A stretch of 64,000 nt of DNA from Aliirhizobium smilacinae (GTDB lineage: Bacteria > Pseudomonadota > Alphaproteobacteria > Rhizobiales > Rhizobiaceae). Numbering within the stretch: position 1 is the first letter of the stretch; every line of letters starts with the position of its first letter. This document shows, in pieces, positions 17,933 through 26,178 of the stretch. The position numbers and the translations under genes are program-made. The stretch lies in assembly GCF_006335145.1 (NCBI RefSeq), contig NZ_VDMN01000007.1, positions 265,167-329,166 on the forward strand. Direction: 5' to 3'. The notes below the pieces were generated by a model. It made no database searches, was not told the DNA's origin, and worked only from the letters and a program-made list of their open reading frames with translations.

Positions 17933-19027
17933 TCATCCGACCCGGATCTTCTGGAACTGATGTCTGTATTCGGTCGGCGAAATGCCGACCTCCTTCTTGA
18001 ACGCCTTGCAGAAATAGTTCGCGTCCGCGTAGGAAAGATCCAGCGAGACGTTGGTGATCGGCAGATCGCTGTTTTGTAAGAGTGACTTGGCGCGCTCGAT
18101 CCGCTGCCCCTTGAGGTAGGAAATGAAGGTCGTGTTCATTTTCTTGCGGAACAGTCGGCTGAGATAACACGGGCTGACATGCGCGAAATCCGCCGCATCC
18201 TCCAGCGTCACGCCTTTGGAAAGATTGCGCTCGATGAAATGGAGAACGGTTTCGATCCGCTCTCCCGCTGACCCGCCGTGTTCCTGTCCCGGATCGAACA
18301 GCGCGTCGGTGATCTGACACAACAGTTCCTGCACCTTGTACTGGCTACGCGCATCGAGGCGCTGGTTTTCCAGCTCCTCGACTTGCCGGGCCATAGGCGC
18401 TGTCAGCTTGCGGCCCGTTTCCTTAAGAAGATCGGTCAGGATTTCGGCAAGATCGAGCACTTCGTGGCGCGGCGCCACGTCCTTATGCGCATAGATGTTT
18501 TCCAGCCGTGTCCGCACCAGACGCAGGCAGTCACGATATGCGCGCCCTTCGACCAGCGCCCGGATCCTGTCGGCCATGCTGGGGCCGCTATCCTCTTCCT
18601 CCTCGGTATCGATTGTCGGGACCAGCCGCAGGCTAGGTCCTGCCTTTTCAGGAGCAGACAAGGCAAGGCAATCGCGAACGCCCTCGAGCAATGCGTCGGT
18701 TCGCACCGGTTTCAGCAGAAAACCGTCGGCCTTGTATTGGATAGCAGCCTGCATGATGTCGAAATAATCATAAGCCGTGACGATCAGCACCTTCGTCGCG
18801 AGATGCCGCTCCCGCACCATCTGCAGCAGTTCGAGGCCATTGGGGCGCGGAATCTTGATATCGAGCAGCATCACATCGATACGCTCGCTTTCGAGCAGCT
18901 TGACCGCTTCCGCCCCGTTTTTGGCCTCGCCGACGATTTTTATGTCATGCGCATTTCGCTCGATGATCGAGCGCAGGGCGCGCCGTTCCAGTTCCTCATC
19001 TTCGACAATGGCCAAATTGAACATCAA
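17933..19027 (-). CDS. AraC-type response regulator (YesN-like) of the BMC locus
   Basis: The 364-residue protein has an N-terminal receiver domain with the phosphorylation site at Asp56 (DVMLLDIKIP), a middle helical segment, and a C-terminal AraC DNA-binding domain (about residues 260-358). The C-terminal domain has two helix-turn-helix units: LEDAADFAHVSPCYLSRLF and ITNVSLDLSYADANYF. It is encoded 29 bp after the PocR-type kinase and is its probable partner. The pair most likely activates the microcompartment operon. Direct TTGACC repeats 21 bp apart upstream of that operon (34207-34233) are a candidate target. Confidence 0.88.
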   Translation of the reverse strand: MMFNLAIVEDEELERRALRSIIERNAHDIKIVGEAKNGAEAVKLLESERIDVMLLDIKIPRPNGLELLQMVRERHLATKVLIVTAYDYFDIMQAAIQYKADGFLLKPVRTDALLEGVRDCLALSAPEKAGPSLRLVPTIDTEEEEDSGPSMADRIRALVEGRAYRDCLRLVRTRLENIYAHKDVAPRHEVLDLAEILTDLLKETGRKLTAPMARQVEELENQRLDARSQYKVQELLCQITDALFDPGQEHGGSAGERIETVLHFIERNLSKGVTLEDAADFAHVSPCYLSRLFRKKMNTTFISYLKGQRIERAKSLLQNSDLPITNVSLDLSYADANYFCKAFKKEVGISPTEYRHQFQKIRVG

Positions 19028-19056
19028 GATCTCCTTTCAAGCTGAGCCCCACGCCT

Positions 19057-20442
19057 TCAGAAGTCGAAGGGCTCGAATTCCAGGGGGAAACGCATGCGCA
19101 CCAGCGTTCCGCGCCCCTGGCGAAAAGGACTGAGAATCTCCAGTCCGTGATCCGTACCGAAATAATAACGAAGCCGGCTATCGATATTGTAGATGCCGAT
19201 ACTTTTGCGCCCGCCGCGATCCGCCTCACCGCGCAGAACCGCCTGTTTGCGTTCCGGCGATATGCCGTCGCCATTGTCGACGATATCGATGATCAGCTCG
19301 ACCCCGTCGCGATAGGCCGAAATTTCGATCAGCCCACCGCTCTCGCGTGGTTCTATCGCGTAATTGATGCAGTTCTCGACGATCGGCTGCAGCACCATGA
19401 CGGGACAGAGCACGTCGAGAAACTCGTCCGGCACGTCGAGCGAAAACTCGAACCGGTCACCGACCCGAAGCCTCAGAAGGTGAAGGTAATTGCGGACATG
19501 CTCCACCTCCATCCGCAATGGCACGAATTGAGAGCCGCTCTTCTTGAGCACGTAACGCATCATGTCGGCGAAGGCATGCACCGTATTTTCGGTCTCCTGC
19601 GCGTTTTCGACCAGTGCAAGCCTGCCGATCGTATTGAGCACATTGAACAGGAAATGCGGATTGACCTGATAGGAAAGCGCCTGCAGTTCCGCCTCGCGAA
19701 GCAGCCTTTCGAGTTCGGCCCGCCGTTTCGATTCCTCCGCCAGCCGCAGGTTCTTGGCGTAAAGCTCCTGCGCTACGCCGCGGGAATAACTCTCCTCGAC
19801 GATATGCGACGCGATATAGAACAGTGAATAGGCCGCCGACCGCAGCTTCTCATAGGAAACCTCATTGATCCGATGATGTTCGTCCAGCAGCGGCTGATGT
19901 TCCCGCCACGACCCTTCGATGGGAAAGATGTTGGAGAGATCGATCAGACCTGTCGCTTCTTCATCGGACGTGAGCTTGACCTGGCCACAGATTACCGCAC
20001 CAAGATATTCGCCGCGCACGATGATCGGGGCCGCGAAATCGACAAGGCTGCAATGACATCGATAAATGGATGGGGAGCCGGTGGAAAGCGCAGTACGGCC
20101 ACCCACCGCATCGCAGTGGAAACATCTTTCCCGCCAATCGGCGCGGGCGCGAACCGCACGGCAGAAGTCCGAGAAGCCGGACGGCTTTGTCACCGGCACC
20201 CCTTCGGGATCGACGATCACCATGGCGACACCCACCGCCGCGCTGAAATTGTCCTGAACCTTCTGGAGCATTTCGGTGCTCATCAGTTCCAGCAATCTCT
20301 TGCGCCGCGCAGTCTTCGTTGTAAGCGAACTGCCGGCGGGTCGATCGACCATGCCTGAAAAGACTTCCGGCAACTGCATAACTTCCGGTTTTACCTCCGG
20401 CACCGCCTCCTCAGGCTGTCCGCTCGGTCGGTCTGCTCCCAT
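19057..20442 (-). CDS. Sensor histidine kinase with PocR sensory domain
   Basis: The 461-residue soluble kinase has a PocR-type ligand-binding domain (about residues 55-220). It is rich in Cys (94, 107, 110, 129, 131) and has the family stretch FAAPIIVRGEYLGAVICGQV. A short coiled coil follows, then a LytS/YesM-type kinase with the phospho-acceptor His263 in QVNPHFLFNVLN and an ATPase domain with DNGDGI. PocR domains are named after the propanediol regulator and are thought to bind small diols or related compounds. The ATG at 20442 has GGAGGGG 5 bases upstream, so the gene overlaps the 3' end of metK by 52 bp in another frame. No membrane segment is seen, so it senses a cytoplasmic ligand. 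Confidence 0.87.
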   Translation of the reverse strand: MGADRPSGQPEEAVPEVKPEVMQLPEVFSGMVDRPAGSSLTTKTARRKRLLELMSTEMLQKVQDNFSAAVGVAMVIVDPEGVPVTKPSGFSDFCRAVRARADWRERCFHCDAVGGRTALSTGSPSIYRCHCSLVDFAAPIIVRGEYLGAVICGQVKLTSDEEATGLIDLSNIFPIEGSWREHQPLLDEHHRINEVSYEKLRSAAYSLFYIASHIVEESYSRGVAQELYAKNLRLAEESKRRAELERLLREAELQALSYQVNPHFLFNVLNTIGRLALVENAQETENTVHAFADMMRYVLKKSGSQFVPLRMEVEHVRNYLHLLRLRVGDRFEFSLDVPDEFLDVLCPVMVLQPIVENCINYAIEPRESGGLIEISAYRDGVELIIDIVDNGDGISPERKQAVLRGEADRGGRKSIGIYNIDSRLRYYFGTDHGLEILSPFRQGRGTLVRMRFPLEFEPFDF

Positions 20443-21545
20443 GACCACCCCTCCGCATTTCGGCCAAAATGGCCATAGGACGCGGTTTTCTCGAAGATCG
20501 GACGCCTAAGTCCGAGCACATCGATCATTCCGGATACGCTGAGCGGAAAAAGCTCGCGTACCGCCTCCTCAAGCAAACCGGAATCGACCGCCAATTTCTC
20601 CGCGGATGATACGGCCACCATTTCCGGTTCCGTCTGACCTATCGCAAACGCCAGAGAAATTTCGCAGTTTTTCGCAAGCCCGGCGGCAACGATGTTCTTG
20701 GCGATATACCGCGCCATATAGGCGCCGCTCCTGTCCACCTTGGTGGCATCCTTGCCGGAAAAGGCGCCTCCGCCGTGCCGGCCGATGCCGCCATAGGTAT
20801 CGACGATGATCTTGCGGCCTGTAAGCCCGGTATCCGCCGCAGGTCCTCCCTTCACGAAACGCCCGGTGGGATTGATGAGGACACGCGTATCGCGCGTCAG
20901 CCATCGCCCCATTACCGGCACGATCACCTCTTCCAGCACGCCGCGCAGCAGCTGTTCGCGTTCGATATCCGCCGAATGCTGAGTAGAAACCACGACGCTG
21001 ATCAGTTTCTCCGGCCGTCCTTGTGCATCGTGAGCAAAGGTCACCTGCGCCTTTCCGTCCGGACGAAGCCATGGCAGAAGGCCGTTTTTGCGCACCTCCG
21101 CCAATCTCCGGGTCAGCCTGTGGGCGAAGTCGATCGAGACCGGCATCAGGCTTTCTGTCTCATCGGTTGCGTAACCGTAGAAAGTGCCCTGGTCACCGGC
21201 ACCGAAATTCTTTTCCTGCACAACGCCCTGCGCGATATCGGGCGATTGTTCGTGCAGATCGACAAGAATGAAGCAACTATCGGCATCGAAGCCGAGGTCA
21301 GGGTCCGTGTAACCGATGCGACGGGTCACCTCGCGAACGATAGCTGACACATCGATCCTGGCTCTCGACGTCACCTCGCCTGCGACATGTACCATATTGC
21401 CGGAAACCATCACCTCGGCCGCGACGCGTGCCATCGGATCCTGCGCAAGATGCGCATCGAGAACGGCATCCGAAATCTGGTCGCAGACCTTGTCGGGATG
21501 ACCTTCGGTCACCGATTCTGCTGTTGTGTAGCGCGCGACCATCAT
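20391..21545 (-). CDS. metK: S-adenosylmethionine synthetase encoded in the BMC locus
   Basis: The 384-residue protein has all the usual MetK signatures: SVTEGHPDKVCDQISDAVLD at the N-terminus, the ATP motif GAGDQGTFYGYATDET, and GGGAFSGKDATKVDRSGAY. It makes SAM from methionine and ATP. The start at 21545 (ATGATG after AAGGAGGCG) gives the normal family N-terminus; an in-frame GTG at 21596 would add 17 atypical residues. It follows the radical SAM activase by about 50 bp and overlaps the kinase gene. It is therefore probably a dedicated, co-regulated supply of SAM for activating the glycyl radical enzyme rather than the housekeeping copy. That last point is inference. Confidence 0.92.
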   Translation of the reverse strand: MMVARYTTAESVTEGHPDKVCDQISDAVLDAHLAQDPMARVAAEVMVSGNMVHVAGEVTSRARIDVSAIVREVTRRIGYTDPDLGFDADSCFILVDLHEQSPDIAQGVVQEKNFGAGDQGTFYGYATDETESLMPVSIDFAHRLTRRLAEVRKNGLLPWLRPDGKAQVTFAHDAQGRPEKLISVVVSTQHSADIEREQLLRGVLEEVIVPVMGRWLTRDTRVLINPTGRFVKGGPAADTGLTGRKIIVDTYGGIGRHGGGAFSGKDATKVDRSGAYMARYIAKNIVAAGLAKNCEISLAFAIGQTEPEMVAVSSAEKLAVDSGLLEEAVRELFPLSVSGMIDVLGLRRPIFEKTASYGHFGRNAEGWSWEQTDRADSLRRRCRR

Positions 21546-21596
21546 CGCCTCCTTGCCTAAGCCCGAGATACGATCCCGGGTCATTGTCTTTTTCAC

Positions 21597-22514
21597 TCAG
21601 CCGCCAATCATGCAGTGGAGACCGAGACCTTCGATTGCCGCCTTCAATGGCGTCATGTCTTCGGGCGTAAGGTTGGGAGCGTCCGCCATCGGATACGGCC
21701 GGCCAAGCAGCTCGTATTTATTCTCGCCATAAGTGTGATACGGCAGCAAATGCACCGTATCGACGCCCGGCATGAGCTTGGCGAAATTGCCGATCGCGCT
21801 CACCGCCTCGACGCTGTTGTTCACCCCTGGCACGACCGGAATGCGCACGACCGTGTGCGTGAGCGACGATATGCAGAGCGCGTTTTCGAGAATGACGCGA
21901 TTGTCGATGCCGGTATTGGCCTGGTGCACCGCCGGATCGATCACCTTCAGGTCCATCAACACATGATCGACGTAGGGGATGACGTCACGGACGATCTCGC
22001 GCGTGGTGCAACCGGTCGTCTCCATCGCCGTATTCCAGCCCTGCTCGTGGCAGGCCATCAGCAGATGTTTGGCGAACTGGTGCTGGAACAGCGGTTCACC
22101 GCCGGACAGCGTTATCCCGCCGCCGGAACGACGGTAATGATGCGCATCCTTGCGCAATTCCTGCATCACCTCGGCAATGCTCATCGTCTTGCCCGTCCGC
22201 TTCAGCGCCTGGGTCGGGCAGACCGTCGTGCAAGTGCCGCACTTGATGCATTTGCTGCGATCGACGAACCCGGCATTGCCCGGATCGAGTGCCTTTGTCG
22301 GACAGACGGGAATGCACTGGCCGCATCTAATGCAGGCCGAGCGGCGATAAAACAGTTCCGGCTCGGGGTTTTGCGATTCCGGATTGGAGCACCAGCGGCA
22401 ACGCAGCGGGCAGCCCTTGAGAAAGACGATCGTGCGCACACCCGGCCCGTCATGGATGGAATAGCGCTGGATGTCGAAGACGGTGCCTTCCTTGTCATAA
22501 TCGATCGCGTTCAT
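21597..22514 (-). CDS. Glycyl-radical-enzyme activating enzyme (radical SAM)
   Basis: The 305-residue protein has the activase CxxxCxxC motif (Cys35, Cys39, Cys42 in KGCPLRCRWCSNPES). An inserted ferredoxin-like domain follows with two CxxCxxCxxxC sets (Cys61-71 and Cys89-99). GGITLSGGEPL is a conserved SAM-binding segment. It uses SAM and an electron to create the glycyl radical on Gly822 of the dehydratase encoded at 30901-33441. The extra 4Fe-4S clusters are normal for activases of diol dehydratases and choline lyase. An RBS (AGGA, 7-base spacing) supports the ATG at 22514. Confidence 0.92.
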   Translation of the reverse strand: MNAIDYDKEGTVFDIQRYSIHDGPGVRTIVFLKGCPLRCRWCSNPESQNPEPELFYRRSACIRCGQCIPVCPTKALDPGNAGFVDRSKCIKCGTCTTVCPTQALKRTGKTMSIAEVMQELRKDAHHYRRSGGGITLSGGEPLFQHQFAKHLLMACHEQGWNTAMETTGCTTREIVRDVIPYVDHVLMDLKVIDPAVHQANTGIDNRVILENALCISSLTHTVVRIPVVPGVNNSVEAVSAIGNFAKLMPGVDTVHLLPYHTYGENKYELLGRPYPMADAPNLTPEDMTPLKAAIEGLGLHCMIGG

Positions 22515-22564
22515 TTCACTATCCTGTCTTTTATGCCCGGTTCCGGCGCCTCCTCCGGCGCGGT

Positions 22565-22867
22565 TCAGAATCCGGTCTGTTGCGCCGCCGCGATCGCATC
22601 CATCGCCATGCGCACAGACGATGTTTCGCCCATGACCGCGAGCGACGTGACGTGTTGGGGGCAGGTTCCGTAAAGCTCCACGGTGAACACCCCGGCAGCC
22701 TTGAGCGCGAGATCCGAGAAGTAGAAAAGATCCGCCACCGGGATCTGCATCAGCCCGACGGAATCGACGCGGTTGGCCTGGACCCAGGCCCTGCCATGCG
22801 GCGGCATGCGCCGCTGAAGCATCTGCAGCACGTCGGGATGCGGAGCGTTGATGATACGGGTCGTCAT
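22565..22867 (-). CDS. Divergent small BMC-domain protein
   Basis: This is a 100-residue protein. From about residue 34, DSVGLMQIPVADLFYFSDLA through VTSLAVMGETSSVRMAMDAI follows the beta-alpha-beta pattern of a BMC (bacterial microcompartment) domain, with the usual final stretch before an Ala-rich helix. The first 33 residues are an unusual basic extension. The match to canonical hexameric shell proteins is weak: the K-N pore-loop region is absent and FYFSDLALKAAGVF replaces the normal helix. It may be a minor shell protein or a shell adaptor; the assignment rests on pattern and context. It lies 50 bp from the activase gene. Confidence 0.6.
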   Translation of the reverse strand: MTTRIINAPHPDVLQMLQRRMPPHGRAWVQANRVDSVGLMQIPVADLFYFSDLALKAAGVFTVELYGTCPQHVTSLAVMGETSSVRMAMDAIAAAQQTGF

Positions 22868-22913
22868 GGCGGGTCTCCTCTCTTCAGCCTTCGTTTCAGG
22901 CGACGTCCTTGCC

Positions 22914-24566
22914 TCAGCGGACGTTCAATGCCTCCACCATCACGCACTTGCGCCGGCGGGCGAAAGACTTGGGCGAGGTCAGCCCCTCGCCGGTCGGCCC
23001 GGCGATGGTGAATGTCGTGTAACCCTCGCCGCCGACGCCGATACCGGCATAGGACGGCCCGTTCTTGACGAAGATCGTCGTCTGGATCAGCTTCGCCATC
23101 TTGGTGATCTTGCGCACGTCGGTGGAATGGATCATCGCGGTATGGCGATTGCCGTGTTCCAGTTCGACGGCAAGGTCGATCGCCTCGTCCACGTCAGTTG
23201 CGCGGACCAGCGGCAGGATCGGCATCATCAGCTCTTCCTGCACGAACGGATGTTCCTTCGGCAGCTCGATAAGGACGACACGGATCTCGGGGCCGACCGA
23301 AATCCCGACCTTGTCGAGCAGGTAGACCGCACTCTTGCCGACGCAATTGGTCTGCGGACCGCCCTTGGCGGTCAGTACCAGTTCCTCAAGCTTTTTGACG
23401 ACGGCCGGGTCCTTGACCAGATAGGCGCCGTTCTTCTGCATCTGCGAAATCAGAAAGTCGGCAATCTGGCTGACGGCGATGACCTCCTTTTCGGCGATGC
23501 AGGGCAGGTTGTTGTCGAAACTGCAGCCGCTGACGATGTCTTTTGCGGCCTTTTCGATATCCGCGGTTTCGTCGACGACCACCGGCGGATTGCCGGCACC
23601 GGCGCCGATCGCCTTCTTGCCGGTCGACATCACCGTCTTGACGATAGCCGGCCCCCCGGTTGCCACCAGCATGCGCACTTTCGGATGTGCCATCATCGCA
23701 TTGGTATTGTCGATCGAGGGAGCCTGAACGGTGACGACCAGGTTTGCCGGCGCGCCGAGTGCTGCAAGCTTGCGGTTGATCATCTTGATCGACAGTAGCG
23801 ACACGATTTTTGCACGCGGATGGGGGCTGAACACGACGGCATTGCCGGCGGCCAGCATGCCGATCGAATTGCAGATGATCGTTTCCGTCGGATTGGTGGT
23901 CGGGGTGATCGAACCGATCACGCCATAGGCGGAATATTCGACCAGCGTCAGACCACCATCGCCGCTTTCGGCTTCTGTCTTCAAGTCCTCGATTCCGGGG
24001 GTCTTGGACGCGGCAAGCCGGTTCTTGATAATCTTGTCGGCAGCATTGCCCATACCGGTCTGTTGGACGGTCATGGTGGAAATCCGCTCCAGCACCGCCT
24101 GATCGAGAAAGACCTCGCGAATGCCGTCGACAAAGCTTTTACGCGCCGCCATGGAGCAGAAAAGATATTGCCTCTGCGCTTCAGCTGCGGCTTCCACGGC
24201 TTCATCCATGGTCGCGAAGACACCTTCGCCAAGCGTAATGGCATCTTCATCTGAGATATCGAGCGAGACCGGTGCGGAAGAAAGCGCGCAGTCGCTGCGT
24301 TCGCAGCAGGAGCAGTTCACCTCGCCCGCTGCCTTGGTCACCATCCCGTCCGTCACGATGCAGCCTTGGGCGAAGGGCGCAGTCGCATCCACGACCGGCT
24401 TTACGCCTCCCATTTCCGCAATGATGCGCGCCACGGTATCCTCGACCGAGGGTGCAGAACTTTTTATCGGAGGAGGGGCAGGAACGGGAGCCGGGGCGGG
24501 TGCAATTGCGCCGTTGAATCCGGCAAGCACGCGACTGACTGCAGCGCTGATATCGTGGTCGTTCAT
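22914..24566 (-). CDS. CoA-acylating aldehyde dehydrogenase (PduP/EutE-like), BMC-targeted
   Basis: The 550-residue protein begins with an amphipathic helix (DHDISAAVSRVLAGFNGA) and a Pro/Ala linker, then a second helix (VEDTVARIIAEMGG). This is the classic layout of encapsulation peptides. The catalytic domain has the active-site Cys356 in NNLPCIAEKEV and the cofactor segments GSITPTTNPTETI and GNAVVFSPHP. It converts the aldehyde (propionaldehyde if the substrate is 1,2-propanediol) with CoA and NAD+ to acyl-CoA inside the shell. A cluster of cysteines (85, 87, 88, 93) lies between the targeting region and the catalytic domain and is unusual. Its ATG overlaps the stop of the GlcG-like gene. 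Confidence 0.9.
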   Translation of the reverse strand: MNDHDISAAVSRVLAGFNGAIAPAPAPVPAPPPIKSSAPSVEDTVARIIAEMGGVKPVVDATAPFAQGCIVTDGMVTKAAGEVNCSCCERSDCALSSAPVSLDISDEDAITLGEGVFATMDEAVEAAAEAQRQYLFCSMAARKSFVDGIREVFLDQAVLERISTMTVQQTGMGNAADKIIKNRLAASKTPGIEDLKTEAESGDGGLTLVEYSAYGVIGSITPTTNPTETIICNSIGMLAAGNAVVFSPHPRAKIVSLLSIKMINRKLAALGAPANLVVTVQAPSIDNTNAMMAHPKVRMLVATGGPAIVKTVMSTGKKAIGAGAGNPPVVVDETADIEKAAKDIVSGCSFDNNLPCIAEKEVIAVSQIADFLISQMQKNGAYLVKDPAVVKKLEELVLTAKGGPQTNCVGKSAVYLLDKVGISVGPEIRVVLIELPKEHPFVQEELMMPILPLVRATDVDEAIDLAVELEHGNRHTAMIHSTDVRKITKMAKLIQTTIFVKNGPSYAGIGVGGEGYTTFTIAGPTGEGLTSPKSFARRRKCVMVEALNVR

Positions 24567-25129
24567 AATCCTGTTCCTTCCTTGGGGACCGTTCCCCTTC
24601 TTGCGGAAAATCCATCAATCGCATGGCGAGCGATCTTCATGTCTTCAGCGACCGTACCGCCACTGATGCCGATGGCGCCGATCACGGCGCCTCCGGCGCG
24701 GCAGGGAATGCCCCCGCCGAAAAGCACAACCTGTCCTTCGCCCGAGCCGTTACCGGCCCCGCTTCCGGTATGACCGACACCGAACAGCATGCCGCCCGGC
24801 TGGGCCAGCTGCCCGAGTTCATCTGTCCCCATCCGGTAAGCGGCAGCCGTCCAGGCCTTGGCGACGGCAAGCTTGGTACTTGCGGGCAGACTGCCCTCCA
24901 TCCGGTGGAACAGCACCGGCCGTCCCTCGGCATCGGCAATGCAGATACAGACCGGCACCGCCATCTGCCGCGCACGGTTTTCCGCACGCTCCGCAACCGC
25001 GCAGGCATCGGCAAGAGAGAGGCCAGTTGCAGCAAACGCGCTGCCGACAGCTCGACCGGCCAGTTCGGCAGCAAGTGCCATTTCGATCCGCTGCATGTCG
25101 TGGGCGGCAAAATCACGGGTGGCGAACAT
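24563..25129 (-). CDS. GlcG/HbpS-family (PduO C-terminal-like) protein
   Basis: The 188-residue protein has the GlcG/HbpS fold signature, namely VPVCICIADAEGRPVLFHRMEGSLPAS and, near the end, GGGIPCRAGGAVIGAIGISGG. Relatives bind haem or cobalamin-related ligands or form part of PduO in diol-utilising microcompartments. The biochemical role in glycyl-radical loci is not settled. The ATG at 25129 (after GGGGGAG) is preferred over a longer frame, which would overlap eutN further. It overlaps eutN by 17 bp and the aldehyde dehydrogenase start by 4 bp, so it belongs to the operon. Confidence 0.75.
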   Translation of the reverse strand: MFATRDFAAHDMQRIEMALAAELAGRAVGSAFAATGLSLADACAVAERAENRARQMAVPVCICIADAEGRPVLFHRMEGSLPASTKLAVAKAWTAAAYRMGTDELGQLAQPGGMLFGVGHTGSGAGNGSGEGQVVLFGGGIPCRAGGAVIGAIGISGGTVAEDMKIARHAIDGFSARRGTVPKEGTGL

Positions 25130-25406
25130 CGCGCACTCCCCCGTCGGTTTCGACCGTATCGACGATGCCGACAATGCTGGCATCCACCACGGATTTCTGC
25201 AGTGTTCCGGCGAGACGGCTGGCGCTGCCGGATGTCACGATAACCGTTTCACCATTGCCGGCTCCGACCGTATCAACGGCGATCTCCGTCCGGTCCTGCG
25301 GCTCCAGCCGCTCGTTGAGCCGGGTAATGATCAGAAGCTTCGAGCCCGAGAGGCTCATGTCCTTGGTGGTGGCGACCACCCGTCCGATGACTTTGGCAAG
25401 ATACAT
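25113..25406 (-). CDS. eutN: BMC vertex protein, EutN/CcmL family
   Basis: The 97-residue protein starts MYLAKVIGRVVATTKD and has DTVGAGNGETVIVTSGSASR, typical of the pentameric EutN/CcmL/PduN proteins. These pentamers close the vertices of icosahedral shells, so the locus has the parts for a complete compartment. The start is supported by GAGGACC upstream. It lies 10 bp after the flavoprotein-like gene. Confidence 0.93.
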   Translation of the reverse strand: MYLAKVIGRVVATTKDMSLSGSKLLIITRLNERLEPQDRTEIAVDTVGAGNGETVIVTSGSASRLAGTLQKSVVDASIVGIVDTVETDGGVRDVRHP

Positions 25407-25416
25407 GACTTGGTCC

Positions 25417-26178
25417 TCACTCCCTCACGAGCGTGATGTCACGCGCCCGCAGTTCCTCGGCTGCGGCAGGCGTGACGATCACGGCATGACCCAGATGCAG
25501 TTCCCAGCCTTCCAGGCTGCGCGCCTCGCGCAGGCCGAACACACCCTCGGTCCGGGCGGCGGCAATCTTCGGCATCGCCAATGATGGCGATGGCACGGGC
25601 TGGCTACCGCCGACCGTCGCGGCAAGCTTCGCCGCCCAGCTCAGTTCGATCCCATAGTCTGCAAGCGTCTGCAGATATCCGCTCATCACCGCCTGATAGG
25701 CAGGGTTTGGCAGCAGCTCGCGGGCGCCCCGATCCCGCCCATTAGGGCAAACGCCGTCGCGGGCAGCGACGATACGCGCCCCTCTTTCGAGCGCTCCCTG
25801 AAGAATCCCCGAAAGCGGATCGTCGGCAATGCCCAGCGCGACCTTGGCGGCAAGCGATATGCTCAGCGCCGGAACCAGAATGACGGGGTGGCGGCCGACC
25901 AGTTCGCCGGGCTCGCCTTCGATTTCGGCAGCTTCCAACCCTGCAAGCCGATCCGTAAGGAATGGCCTCGCCTCGGGCGCAGTGACCGTCTCGAAAGACC
26001 AGCCCGCTGCATGAAGCTGCTGTAACTGGCCGAATGCGGGTTCGAGACCAAGATCCGTTCTGGCAAACAGCACCAGCGCCGAACGCGCCTTTGCCTGCAC
26101 CCTGCGGCGCATCCGCTCGATGATACGATCGGAAAGAAGATCAAGCAGGATCCGATCGAGAACGGCATCAATGCTCAT
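25417..26178 (-). CDS. Flavoprotein-like protein of the BMC operon
   Basis: The 253-residue protein has no membrane segment. Its fold pattern (ARSALVLFARTDLGL near residue 31, HPVILVPALSISLAAKVALGIAD near residue 96, then ARIVAARDG) resembles the flavoprotein/phosphopantothenoylcysteine decarboxylase superfamily. Proteins of this kind are found in glycyl-radical microcompartment loci, but their reaction is unknown. The start overlaps the eutJ stop by ATGA. One possibility is an electron carrier for the activase; this is speculation. Confidence 0.55.
   Translation of the reverse strand: MSIDAVLDRILLDLLSDRIIERMRRRVQAKARSALVLFARTDLGLEPAFGQLQQLHAAGWSFETVTAPEARPFLTDRLAGLEAAEIEGEPGELVGRHPVILVPALSISLAAKVALGIADDPLSGILQGALERGARIVAARDGVCPNGRDRGARELLPNPAYQAVMSGYLQTLADYGIELSWAAKLAATVGGSQPVPSPSLAMPKIAAARTEGVFGLREARSLEGWELHLGHAVIVTPAAAEELRARDITLVRE

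Noticed and set aside
20379..20442. Later start (ATG at 20379) for the PocR kinase to avoid overlap with metK
   Set aside because: The ribosome site before 20442 is stronger; the later start has only GGAAG two bases upstream. It remains possible.
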